From positions 124,001 through 188,000 of the forward strand of contig OX638379.1 in assembly GCA_951813605.1 (NCBI GenBank): a stretch of 64,000 nucleotides of DNA, read 5' to 3'. Numbering within the stretch: the stretch's first letter is position 1; each line of letters opens with the position of its first letter. Both the position numbers and the translations under genes were made by a program. Shown piece by piece: positions 8,717-20,309 of this stretch. This DNA is from an uncultured Bryobacterales bacterium. Lineage in GTDB: Bacteria; Acidobacteriota; Terriglobia; Bryobacterales; UBA6623. The notes under the pieces were generated by a model. It was given only the letters and a program-made list of their open reading frames with translations, searched no databases and was not told where the DNA came from.

Positions 8717-10273
8717 ATGTGCAGTCGAAGCCTGATCCTGCCCCTAGCGTTAGCTGCCACGTTCTCGTGCTCGTCGGAAAGTCCCAACAGCCACCCCAAC
8801 ATCGTCCTTATCCTGGCTGACGATTTCGGTGTCGGCGATATTCAGGTCCACTACCCCGAGAACAAGATCGCCACGCCCTATCTGGACCGACTGGTCGGGC
8901 AGGGCATGAGTTTCACCGATGCCCATAGCCCGTCCGCCGTTTGCACGCCGACGCGCTACGGGTTGCTAACCGGCCGCTACTCCTGGCGAACCAGGCTCCA
9001 AGAGTGGGTCCTTGCCGCTTACGAGCCCCCTCTGATCTCTGAGGGCCGGCCAACGCTGCCCGGCGTCCTGCGCGACAACGGATACGCGACCGCGTTGGTC
9101 GGAAAGTGGCATCTCGGATGGGAATGGGCGGGCCCTCAGGCGAGTCGGATGACGGAGGTCCGCAACGGCCAGAAGACACTCGAATGGGATTTCACGAAGC
9201 CTGTCCAGAGCGGTCCGACGACGAGAGGATTCGACTATTATTTCGGCGTTGACCTGCCGAATATGCCTCCGTTTTCGTACATCGAGAATGACACGGTGGT
9301 CACGGCACCAACCGACCGGTACGTGTATGACCCGTCAGAGGGCGTGGTGATGCCAAGGGGCTTCGAAGGGAGTCCCATGGCCCCTGGATGGCGCTTCCGA
9401 GAGATCGTTCCCGAGCTCACGAGGCGCGCCGTCCACCAGGTCCGCGACCTTGCGGGCCGCGACAAGCCGTTCTTCCTTCTCTACTCGATGACCTCGCCGC
9501 ACGAGCCTATATCGCCATCGGCCACGTTCCAGGGCAAGAGCGGTATCGCGCCGATCGCCGACTTCGTAATGGAGACGGATTGGTCCGCCGGACAGGTAAT
9601 CGAGGCGATTGACGATGCGGGGATTGCCGAGAACACAATCGTCATCTTCACTGCCGACAACGGCCACTCCCACTACACGGGATGGGACGAACTAGTTGAG
9701 GCAGGTCATATGCCAAGCGGGCAGTATCGAGGGCACAAAGGGGATGTATGGGAAGGCGGTCACCGAGTGCCGCTCGTAGTCCGCTGGACCGGGCGCATCG
9801 AGCCTAATTCGAGCAGCGACCGGCTCGTAAGCCTGACGGACATCTTCGCGACCAGCCTGGCGGCCATCGGCGCAGACCTGCCAGATGATGGTGCGGAAGA
9901 TAGCATCAGCTTCTTGGATTTTGCGCTCGGCACCGCTTCGCCCGGCGGACGGCAGTCGCTAGTCAGTCATTCGAACCACGGCGAATTCGCTTACCGCGAT
10001 GGTCCGTGGAAGCTCGTATACCGGAATGCGTCGACGAGACTGGACGAGTCACGGGGCCAGCCGACCGTGACTGAACTCTATAACCTGTCCTCCGATGAAG
10101 CCGAGGCACACAATTTGGCTGACGAACGTCCGGAGACTGTAGCGAAGTTGCGCGAGCGGTTCGACGAGGTCATTTCTCGCGGTGCGAGCCGTGCCGGGAT
10201 AAGTTCGGCCAACGACGCTTCAGTGAAGTACGGCACGACGCAGTCCGTACGGTGGGCGCCGAGTCCTGAATAG
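8717..10273 (+). CDS. sulfatase (arylsulfatase family), exported
   Basis: 518-residue sulfatase of the alkaline phosphatase superfamily, hydrolysing sulfate esters, probably of polysaccharides. The metal-binding ILADDFGVGD comes first. The active-site signature is CTPTRYGLLTGR, with Cys76 to be converted to formylglycine. Family-typical segments follow: YATALVGKWHLGW, a ADNGHSHYTGWDE-type metal site and GHKGDVWEGGHRVPL. The N-terminus is a signal peptide ending near FSCSS; a lipoprotein site at Cys18 is possible but the F at -2 is unusual. Start ATG 8717 is taken because it gives the signal peptide. No sulfatase-maturating enzyme is seen in the window. Confidence 0.9.
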   Translation: MCSRSLILPLALAATFSCSSESPNSHPNIVLILADDFGVGDIQVHYPENKIATPYLDRLVGQGMSFTDAHSPSAVCTPTRYGLLTGRYSWRTRLQEWVLAAYEPPLISEGRPTLPGVLRDNGYATALVGKWHLGWEWAGPQASRMTEVRNGQKTLEWDFTKPVQSGPTTRGFDYYFGVDLPNMPPFSYIENDTVVTAPTDRYVYDPSEGVVMPRGFEGSPMAPGWRFREIVPELTRRAVHQVRDLAGRDKPFFLLYSMTSPHEPISPSATFQGKSGIAPIADFVMETDWSAGQVIEAIDDAGIAENTIVIFTADNGHSHYTGWDELVEAGHMPSGQYRGHKGDVWEGGHRVPLVVRWTGRIEPNSSSDRLVSLTDIFATSLAAIGADLPDDGAEDSISFLDFALGTASPGGRQSLVSHSNHGEFAYRDGPWKLVYRNASTRLDESRGQPTVTELYNLSSDEAEAHNLADERPETVAKLRERFDEVISRGASRAGISSANDASVKYGTTQSVRWAPSPE

Positions 10274-10687
10274 TCACCCAGCTGCCAGGCATTTCATAGC
10301 TGGTCTTGCATAGGACCTTGGACCGGCACTGCTTGTTGCGGACCTCGCGGCCATCGCCGCGGAACTTGCGGATGCCGCTGCCGCGGACAATGTCAGCTGC
10401 ACTGTTTGGAAGCTAGCCGAGCCCTCGCCCGCGGCACGGAGGTTGCTAGTTGCTAACGCGAAACCTGCCTCGCCGTGAGCCGTGAGCCCAGGTTCACCAT
10501 GAGTCCGAAGGGATCAACCGACGGCAGAATCGTTCAATACCCTAGGCTGATGGCGTTCAAATCATGCGGATCTAAGTCTCCCGAGCCGAGCCCGGCCGAT
10601 CCGCACCCGCTTGTCCGAAACTAGGATTCGGCCCGAGACGGGACTCTTGCCCCGCACATCGGGCCGAGAATGGGTGATCGCAGGCGC
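10274..10687. other. convergent intergenic region with one stem-loop
   Basis: 414 bases between the ends of the sulfatase and the TonB receptor. No gene recognised. An inverted repeat at 10629-10666 is listed separately. Confidence 0.5.
10629..10666. terminator. candidate terminator stem-loop between convergent genes
   Basis: CGGCCCGA at 10629-10636 pairs with TCGGGCCG at 10659-10666 around a 22-base loop. There is no T run on either strand, so this may just be a structured convergent end. Confidence 0.25.
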
Positions 10688-13537
10688 TTAGAACCGGAAG
10701 CTCAAACGTGTGTAGTAGAAGCCGCCATTGAAGCCGAACGGAGCCGCGCGGCGAGAGAACAGGAAAATCCCAGGAGACTCGATGATCAGGCGTCCGCTCG
10801 AGTCCTCGATCCTGCCGCTACGCGTCTGGCCTACCATGTTCTGATCGGGTACTGTGTTGAGCAGGTTCTGCGCTCCAACGGTCAGTTCGGTGTGATTGAA
10901 GAGTTTGAAGCCGACATGCAGGTCCGTAACGACCTTGCCGCAAAACTGCTGGCGTGATCCGCCCAGGGCGCCCTGCGAGAAACCGCTAGCACCGCAGGGC
11001 CTTTCGCCCATGTTCCCGCCTTCTTGGACCCAGTAGCTGCCGAAGTATCGCAATGCGGTCCCGATCTTGAGGCGGCCGATACTGTAGTCCACCATTGCTT
11101 GGACACGGGTGTTCGGTTGCCACTCCGTCAGAATTGACCGGTCCTGGCTTCCGAAGATGGTGTCTTCCAAGCCCACAAGCAGCATTGGAGCATTGATTCT
11201 GCCGTCAAGCTCAGTATTCACTAGCATGCCGGAGAATCCGAAATCCAGCAGCGAGCCGTTCCGCCATGCGTGCAGGCTGTTGAAGGAAAATTCCATGCCG
11301 GAGGTCACCGTTTCGGCCGCGTTCGTGAAGAATTGCGCCGCCGTGGCGTTCACTGCGTCCAGCCCGGCGATAGCCTCCGGGATGCCGCTCAGCGTGCTCC
11401 TGGTGAATGAACCGCTTATTACGATCCGGTCTTTTACCGTCACGCGGAAAGCGTCCAGCGTAAGCGATGTCGTGGGACTGATACGGGCCACGATCCCGCC
11501 GCTGAAGTTCACCGACTGCTCTTGCCTTAGGTCCGGGATGCCCAAGGCCTTGGCCACCGAGCTGTCGTTCCGATAGGTCCCACGCTCCTGCGCCACGGTT
11601 TCCCCGGCGGGATTGGTCACGAACTGCGTGCTGACGTTCGTGAAGTAGAGCTGATGCAGCGATGGCGCGCGGAATCCAGTGTTCACGCTGCCGCGAACCG
11701 CGAATATCGAGTTGAAGTCATAGCGCAGCGAAAACTTGCCGGTCAGGGATCCGCCGAAGTCGCTGTAGCGCTCGAAGCGACCCGCCATTCCGACCTTGAA
11801 CTTGTCATTGAACGTGAACTCCAAGTCCGTGTACAGTCCGACGTTGGTGCGGTATTCGTCGACATTCCGCTGGAATCCCGGGAACACCTGAATTCCGGCC
11901 GGCGCGCTCACGCACTGGGACTTGTCGCTGACGCTGGGATCATCCTTGCAGCTCAAGTACGAGAACGGCTCTCCGGCCCGGATTCCGTATCCGTCCCGCC
12001 GGAACTCGCCACCGAAGGCGAGATTCGTCGTGCGCCCAGCGCCCTCGAACTCGCGCGACACATCGAAGTTTGCAGTGGTCTGATCGAATCTAGGGCCTCC
12101 CGAATCCGCTCTGCGCGGGCTGTTCGTGCCGTACGTGGCATTGTTGGAATTCGTGATGAGGAAGTCAAAGCTGTTGCTGCCGTGATTCAGGCTCAAGTCG
12201 AGATTCCAGCCTGTGACCGTGGCGAATTCGACGCCGAAAGCAAGGGAAACATCACTGACCTCGGTGTTGATCTCGGGAAGGAATCCGTCCGGATAGAACT
12301 CTGTCACCGTGTTGCTGACATTGGCCCGCCGATAGAAGCCGGTGCTCTGATTGTCGCGGTGGGTCCAACCGCCGAACGAGTAGAACGTCGCCCTCTCCCC
12401 AAAAGGCACCCCGGCGTTGTAGTAGACGCTGTAGTGCTCGCTGTCAGCATCTCCGATGCGGAAGTTCTTGCGGTTGAATGTGTATTCACGCGGGTCGAAG
12501 CACCTCCCGGGCGTGCCGGGACCGGGATTGCCGCCGCCCGTGCCGATTGCGTATGGCGCATCGGGAGCGCAATCTGTCAGTGGATACTGCGTGCGCGCGC
12601 TCCAGCCGGCTCGGTTGGTGCGGTAACGATCCCGCGTTTCGAATGTCAGGTTGAGGAATCCCCCGTTGTCCGCTGCCCACCCGCCGTGCATGCTATGCAC
12701 GAGTGTGTCGCCGTCGCCCGCGTAAGTCTGTCCCCAGGCAGTATCCATCGTGAAGCCCGGACTGTCTTTGAGCACCAGATTGATCACACCCGCGATGGCG
12801 TCCGATCCGTACTGGGCCGCGGCCCCGTCTCGCAGCACCTCGATTCGCTCAATCGCCGCGATCGGTATTGCATTCATATCCGTGCCCGCCGTGCCGCGAC
12901 CTACCGACGTGTTGACGTGGATCAGCGCGCTGTTGTGTCGCCGCTTTCCATTAACCAGCACCAGTGTCTGGTCGGGACCCAGGCCCCGTAGCGTTGCCGG
13001 CCGCAGCGCGTCCGTCCCGTCGCTGATCGTGGAACTGGAAAAGTTGAACGAAGGCGCTTGCATCTGGAGTGCCCGCCCGGTCTCCAGCTGTCCGGTGCTG
13101 CGCAGCTTTTCGCCCAGGACTAGTTCTACGGGCACCGCGGATTCCAGGGGCTGGACGCCTTGGGATCGCGTGCCGACATTGGCCTGCACATCAATCACCT
13201 CGCTGACCGCCTGCAGCTGGAGCCGGATCGTGACGGAACCTTCAGACTCGGCTAGGTCCTCGACCGCCGCGGCGAAGTCGGGAGCTGTGACGACGACCGA
13301 GTGCGGCCCCGGACCCAGTCCGGAGAATGTCGCAACTCCCATATCATCGGTTGGCACCTCTTGGTTGCCAATCGCCACGGTTGCGTTGGCCACGACGTCT
13401 GAGAACGGGTCAACCACCTTGACCTCGAGCGTCTGCCCAGCAACGGGAAACGCCACAAGCAACGCGATAGCAGCCAGCTGGATCAGCGAATTTAGCGATG
13501 CGGAGAACAGCCGACAGAAACTGAGTCTTATGATCAT
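10688..13537 (-). CDS. TonB-dependent receptor, copy 1
   Basis: 949-residue outer-membrane receptor. Order: signal peptide (to about 35), a carboxypeptidase-regulatory/Ig-like domain (LEVKVVDPFSDVVANATVAI, then GPGPHSVVVTAPDF), a plug domain with TLRGLGPDQTLVLVNGKRRH and IERIEVLRDGAAAQYGSDAIAG, then a beta-barrel ending in YYTRLSFRF with a terminal Phe as usual for BamA recognition. It imports a bulky ligand using TonB energy; the ligand is unknown. Start ATG 13537 has GGAGG 7 bases upstream. It lies downstream of and parallel to a second receptor (13813-16578) and is clearly paralogous to the one at 55695. No exbB, exbD or tonB gene is present here. Confidence 0.92.
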   Translation of the reverse strand: MIIRLSFCRLFSASLNSLIQLAAIALLVAFPVAGQTLEVKVVDPFSDVVANATVAIGNQEVPTDDMGVATFSGLGPGPHSVVVTAPDFAAAVEDLAESEGSVTIRLQLQAVSEVIDVQANVGTRSQGVQPLESAVPVELVLGEKLRSTGQLETGRALQMQAPSFNFSSSTISDGTDALRPATLRGLGPDQTLVLVNGKRRHNSALIHVNTSVGRGTAGTDMNAIPIAAIERIEVLRDGAAAQYGSDAIAGVINLVLKDSPGFTMDTAWGQTYAGDGDTLVHSMHGGWAADNGGFLNLTFETRDRYRTNRAGWSARTQYPLTDCAPDAPYAIGTGGGNPGPGTPGRCFDPREYTFNRKNFRIGDADSEHYSVYYNAGVPFGERATFYSFGGWTHRDNQSTGFYRRANVSNTVTEFYPDGFLPEINTEVSDVSLAFGVEFATVTGWNLDLSLNHGSNSFDFLITNSNNATYGTNSPRRADSGGPRFDQTTANFDVSREFEGAGRTTNLAFGGEFRRDGYGIRAGEPFSYLSCKDDPSVSDKSQCVSAPAGIQVFPGFQRNVDEYRTNVGLYTDLEFTFNDKFKVGMAGRFERYSDFGGSLTGKFSLRYDFNSIFAVRGSVNTGFRAPSLHQLYFTNVSTQFVTNPAGETVAQERGTYRNDSSVAKALGIPDLRQEQSVNFSGGIVARISPTTSLTLDAFRVTVKDRIVISGSFTRSTLSGIPEAIAGLDAVNATAAQFFTNAAETVTSGMEFSFNSLHAWRNGSLLDFGFSGMLVNTELDGRINAPMLLVGLEDTIFGSQDRSILTEWQPNTRVQAMVDYSIGRLKIGTALRYFGSYWVQEGGNMGERPCGASGFSQGALGGSRQQFCGKVVTDLHVGFKLFNHTELTVGAQNLLNTVPDQNMVGQTRSGRIEDSSGRLIIESPGIFLFSRRAAPFGFNGGFYYTRLSFRF

Positions 13538-13725
13538 CTGGATACCTCCACTGCCTACCCGGCATCAGGAAAGTCCTTGTTCTGTATTAGTCGATTTCGA
13601 CGGACCCGTTCATCTGCGCAGCGCGTAGACAAGCGGTTCGGAGCCGGTGGCAGGAACTGCCTGTAGTGTAGCCGCTCGCGACGCAGGTTGCCATTGGACC
13701 CGTCAGGGCCCGGCAGCAGGAAGCG

Positions 13726-13751
13726 AGGCCGTTCCTAACAGGAACGAGCCT
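13726..13751. terminator. candidate hairpin between the tandem TonB receptors
   Basis: AGGCCGTTCCT, loop AAC, AGGAACGAGCCT: an 11-base-pair stem with one bulge, about 60 bases beyond the upstream receptor's stop. There is no T run, so termination is a guess. Confidence 0.35.
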
Positions 13752-13812
13752 TCCGCGAAGTGTCCCGAGGAAGTCGAAGCACCGCTCTCCAGGCGTCGCG
13801 AGGTCGCGATTG

Positions 13813-16578
<2,766 letters not shown>

Positions 16579-16915
16579 TGCTCCGTCCTCCTGCCCCGCC
16601 ACAATCGACGGGACTCCCAAAAGAGCCTGCGGCCATCGCCGTGCAATAGGCGGTAGCTTCGGGCTCAATTCCTAGGCTAACAAGACCTCGCTTGCTTTCC
16701 TGTGGCTCATGCCGAGTCGCATTTCCCGTTTTGGCGGCCGGGCTCGCTAGGGTGCCCGACGCCGTGTATTCTCGTTTCCCAGGTCCTGCGTCGGCGGGAG
16801 TGGTGTCGGCCGGCCGAAAGCACCGCCGAACCCCACCTGACCCTGGTGGTGGCGCCTCGTCAGCGAATCCCGTGCGTGCGAATCCACCGAACGCAGTTGC
16901 TCTGTTGCGCTGCGA
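16579..16915. other. divergent promoter region between TonB receptor and deacetylase
   Basis: 337 bases separating two divergent genes, so promoters for both must lie here. I see the AGGAGG site of the receptor but no convincing -35/-10 pair and no small gene. Confidence 0.5.
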
Positions 16916-18661
16916 ATGTTCTTCCTTACAATCAGTACCGTGAATACAGGTGATCGGTCGCGTCGCAGTTTGCTCAAGGCAGCCGCTTTCGCCTCGGCGT
17001 CGGTGCTGGGATGCCGCTCCGCCCCGCCGCGGACGGCGGTCTTGACTTTTGATGACGCCGTTAGGTCGCACCGTCTCTTTGTCGCGCCGTATCTCGCCAA
17101 GCTGGGATTGCCTGCGACGTTCTTCGTCACGCACCGCTGGATGGATGACCGCGAGAACTTCATGTCTTGGGAAGAAATCGCGGAGATTGCGGAGATGGGC
17201 TTCGAGATCGGAAACCACTCTTGGTCGCACGTGAATTTCGCGGTACCGAAGAACGCCGCGCGACTGGAAGGCGAGCTCGCACTTGTCGAAAACGAACTAG
17301 CGCACGTCGGCGTCGAGAAGCCCGTCAGTTTTGCTTGGTGCGGAAACCATTTCGGCCCGGAGGCAGTCGCCAAGCTCCGTGATCTCGGATATCGCTTTGC
17401 TCGCCGGGGACTGACTCCCGAGCTGCCTAAAGACAATTCGGCCGAGGCTGGCGCCGCGTACGATCCGGACCGGCATGATCCGTTGTTGATTCCCACGACA
17501 GGCAATGCCATTCCGGCAACGACGCCAGAGCACTTCCGGCGGATTCTCGATCGAGCCAGCGACGGAATCGTCGTCCTGCAGTTTCACGGCGTGCCGGATG
17601 TCGCGCACCCTTGGGTTCATACGCCCGAGGGCCGCTTCCGCGAGTGCATGGAAGAGCTGAAGGCTCAGGGATTTCAAGTGCTTGCCCTTCGCGATCTCCG
17701 CGATCTCGTCCCGACGGGAGATTCGGACGATCCAAACGTCGCGCTTCGCAATGCCGGCGGAAGCAATGTGGAACTTGAGCAGCCAGCCGAGCTGGTGCAG
17801 ACCCGATCCTCCATGGCGCGCTGGACCCGCGCAATGGTGCGGCACAACTACACAGTCGCCGAGGCGACCGAGGTTGCGGGACTCTCGAGCGATGAGGCGC
17901 TTGCGTACGAACAAGAGCTCGCCGCAAGGAAGGTGGTGTCCGGGGAGAGTGCGGAAGTATTGCCGTATCCCGGCGGACGGCATCCCCGGATCGGGTTCTT
18001 GGATGGCGCGATAGATCCGTTGCGGGGCACCAAGGCGAGCGTGTTCCTGCCGCGGGATCCAGAAAGCTACCTAGTCGTAGACCTGCCCGAGCTGATCACA
18101 TCGCACTTGGGGCACTTGTTCCTCGCCCATACCCATGTCCCAACCATCTGGAACGAACTCGATGCATGGCTCGACAACGTGGATTGGACGCCGACGTCCG
18201 ATGGTGGCTGGGAACTGGAGTGGGTGCTACCGAACGGTGTGTCCTTCGGATCCTCTCTGCGTCCGGAAGGCCGCGAGGTGTCCATGGCATTGTGGCTGAG
18301 AAACGGGCTCGACGAAACCCTCTACGGTTTGCGGACTCAGCTGTGCGCGATGCTCAAGGGCGCCCCCGGGTTCAATGCGCAGACGGTAGCGAACAAGGTC
18401 TTCGAGCCGCCCGTAGCGGCGGTGCATTCTGAAGATGGCCGTCGTTGGATCTTGGTTGCATGGGACCGTTGCGGCCGCTGCTGGGGAAATGATCGCTGCC
18501 CATGCCTGCATTCCGATCCGGTGTTTCCTGACTGCGAGCCGGGCCAGACGGTTCGCCTTGCAGGTCGTCTTTGGTTCTACGAGGGCGATTCCATCGACGG
18601 CGAGATCGCCGCAGCCAAGCGTGAATTCGGAGCGCTTCCTGACGCTCGTCCCCGGGCTTGA
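16916..18661 (+). CDS. polysaccharide deacetylase with unusual C-terminal domain
   Basis: 581-residue exported enzyme. The N-terminus has a Tat-like RSRRSLLKAAAF and then ASVLGC, a plausible lipobox. Residues about 40-260 are a NodB domain: LTFDDA (metal Asp), TFFVTHRW, EIGNHSWSHVNF (HxxxH-type metal site), FAWCGNHFGPEA and VVLQFHGVPD. It should remove N- or O-acyl groups from a sugar polymer. Residues about 270-581 form a separate domain with VLPYPGGRHPRIGFLDGAIDP and, near the end, a cysteine cluster CGRCWGNDRCPC then DPVFPDC. I do not recognise this domain. ATG 16916 is the first start; GTG 16940 is an alternative that still keeps the signal. Nested hairpins follow the stop. Confidence 0.8.
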   Translation: MFFLTISTVNTGDRSRRSLLKAAAFASASVLGCRSAPPRTAVLTFDDAVRSHRLFVAPYLAKLGLPATFFVTHRWMDDRENFMSWEEIAEIAEMGFEIGNHSWSHVNFAVPKNAARLEGELALVENELAHVGVEKPVSFAWCGNHFGPEAVAKLRDLGYRFARRGLTPELPKDNSAEAGAAYDPDRHDPLLIPTTGNAIPATTPEHFRRILDRASDGIVVLQFHGVPDVAHPWVHTPEGRFRECMEELKAQGFQVLALRDLRDLVPTGDSDDPNVALRNAGGSNVELEQPAELVQTRSSMARWTRAMVRHNYTVAEATEVAGLSSDEALAYEQELAARKVVSGESAEVLPYPGGRHPRIGFLDGAIDPLRGTKASVFLPRDPESYLVVDLPELITSHLGHLFLAHTHVPTIWNELDAWLDNVDWTPTSDGGWELEWVLPNGVSFGSSLRPEGREVSMALWLRNGLDETLYGLRTQLCAMLKGAPGFNAQTVANKVFEPPVAAVHSEDGRRWILVAWDRCGRCWGNDRCPCLHSDPVFPDCEPGQTVRLAGRLWFYEGDSIDGEIAAAKREFGALPDARPRA

Positions 18662-18722
18662 GGGCCGCCGTCGGGGCGCCGAGTCCTCGCCCCGCAGACT
18701 GCGAGGCGGGCTCTGGCGGCCC
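18662..18722 (+). terminator. nested inverted repeats right after the deacetylase stop
   Basis: The outer stem GGGCCGCC (18662-18669) pairs with GGCGGCCC (18715-18722). The inner stem CGGGGCG (18672-18678) pairs with CGCCCCG (18688-18694) around a 9-base loop. Both are perfect and start one base after the stop codon. There is no T run, so it may act as an RNA-stabilising or rho-assisted end. Confidence 0.45.
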
Positions 18723-18889
18723 GGCATGGCTCGCAGGGTCTCTGAAATGCCCTGAAGTCGAGCATCGCATCCGGGGTCCGCTGATCAGAGCCACCTATCT
18801 CGGCCCATGCGCGCAATGCGATCACACTGCCTGAGCAATGTAGAATGCTCGCTGTGCGCGCCCAGCCTTGAGCAGCGTGGAGGATTCTC

Positions 18890-20110
18890 ATGAACGCAGG
18901 AACCAGTTGCCGTCGCGATTTTCTCGCAGCAGCTGCAGTTGCAGCCACCGCAAAGAGTGCTTTCGGCTATCCGGCCAACGACACCGTGAATGTCGCCTGT
19001 ATCGGGACCGGCGGCCGCTGCCGGAGGCTAATGGGCAACCTCGCTCGGGTGCCGGGGACGAGGATAACGGCCGTCTGCGACATTTGGGACGACGCTCTGG
19101 AGCAAGCGAAGGGGCTGGCCATTCCCGGCGCCTTTGCGACGAAGGACTACCACGAGCTGCTCTCGCGCACTGACGTCGACGCGGTCTTGATCGGGTCGCC
19201 CGACCATTGGCACGTCCCGATGACCGTTGACGCCTGCAACAGCGGAAAGGACGTGTACGTGGAGAAGCCACTGACGCACGATCTGAGCGAAGGGGCCGCG
19301 GTCATCCGGGCCCAGGACCAGAACAAGCGGATCGTGCAGGTCGGCACCCAGCAGCGCAGCATGCCCCAGTTCATAAAGGCCCGCGAGGTCTTGAGATCCG
19401 GCAAGCTGGGCACGATTCACAAGGTGCATATGACGTGGAACCGAAACCGCACCTCGGCGCGCCCCCGCCCGAGTGTCGACCCTTCGACTCTCGACTGGGC
19501 GAGATTCCTTGGTGCCGCGCGGAGCCAGTCGTTCGATTCCTACAGGTTTCGAAACTGGCGCTGGTTCTGGGATTTCGGCGGCGGCATCCTCACCGACTTA
19601 ATGGTGCATTGGATCGACGCGGTCAACTGGCTGCTCGACCTTCCGGACCCGGCGATGGCGACGACGGTCGGCGACACGTTCGTCATGGATCCATGGGAAA
19701 CACCGGACACGATCCAGACCTTGCTTCGCTATCCCGACACAGAGATTCAGGTTCACTTCGAAGGCACGTTCGTCAACCAACGCAACAAGGCCATGATCGA
19801 AATCATGGGCACGCGCGGCACCATGTACTTAGACCGAGGACGGTACGTGATCCATCCCGAGCCCGGCGGCGGCTTGCAGGCCGAGGATTTCTCGCCGGGA
19901 ACCAGAGAGCTCGGTGCCGACTTCGACGTCGATGGCGAGACTCCTCACCTGCAGAACTGGATTGACGCTGTGCGGAGCCGCAAGAAGCCCAACACGCCTG
20001 CGGAAGAGGGCGTCCGGGCGTGCGTCAGCGCCCATCTTGCTAACCTTGCCTTCAGAACGGGCCAAGTGGCTCGGCTGGAGAATCTCAAACGCGGCGGATT
20101 CGCGGTCTAG
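18890..20110 (+). CDS. Gfo/Idh/MocA family oxidoreductase, Tat-exported
   Basis: 406-residue NAD(P)-dependent sugar oxidoreductase family member. A Tat signal (SCRRDFLAAAAVAATA) precedes the Rossmann motif NVACIGTGGRCRRLMGNL. The catalytic-region motif VYVEKPLTHDL carries the expected Lys. The C-terminal half has the alpha/beta domain with WFWDFGGGILTDLMVHWIDAVNW. Proteins of this subgroup are usual in Planctomycetota and Acidobacteriota and may act outside the cytoplasm with a tightly bound cofactor; the substrate is unknown. The start at 18890 follows a clear GGAGG. It sits alone on the plus strand between the deacetylase and a convergent DUF1501 gene. Confidence 0.9.
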   Translation: MNAGTSCRRDFLAAAAVAATAKSAFGYPANDTVNVACIGTGGRCRRLMGNLARVPGTRITAVCDIWDDALEQAKGLAIPGAFATKDYHELLSRTDVDAVLIGSPDHWHVPMTVDACNSGKDVYVEKPLTHDLSEGAAVIRAQDQNKRIVQVGTQQRSMPQFIKAREVLRSGKLGTIHKVHMTWNRNRTSARPRPSVDPSTLDWARFLGAARSQSFDSYRFRNWRWFWDFGGGILTDLMVHWIDAVNWLLDLPDPAMATTVGDTFVMDPWETPDTIQTLLRYPDTEIQVHFEGTFVNQRNKAMIEIMGTRGTMYLDRGRYVIHPEPGGGLQAEDFSPGTRELGADFDVDGETPHLQNWIDAVRSRKKPNTPAEEGVRACVSAHLANLAFRTGQVARLENLKRGGFAV

Positions 20111-20309
20111 CGCCGCGCAACGTCGTTCCGATGATCGGGTTGCCGAGTCGGACTGCGTGCTCGCGAGCCCATCGTCTTGTACTTTGGCCTCGTTTGGGTT
20201 CTTCGGATGTGCGGATTAGACGCAGCAGGCCGCCGGATCAAGCGTTCCAGCATTATGCGAGATGGGTTCTCGATCGGTGCGACGCTCTCTGCGAAGCGAT
20301 CGCGTCCCG

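Noticed and set aside
11654..12991. Plus-strand 445-codon open frame
   Set aside because: Antisense to the TonB receptor at 10688-13537. It has no motif and only reflects high GC in the opposite strand.
18658..18670. Shared 13-mer TTGAGGGCCGCCG at two gene ends (also at 46440-46452)
   Set aside because: Two occurrences only, both across a stop codon in GC-rich DNA; could easily be chance.
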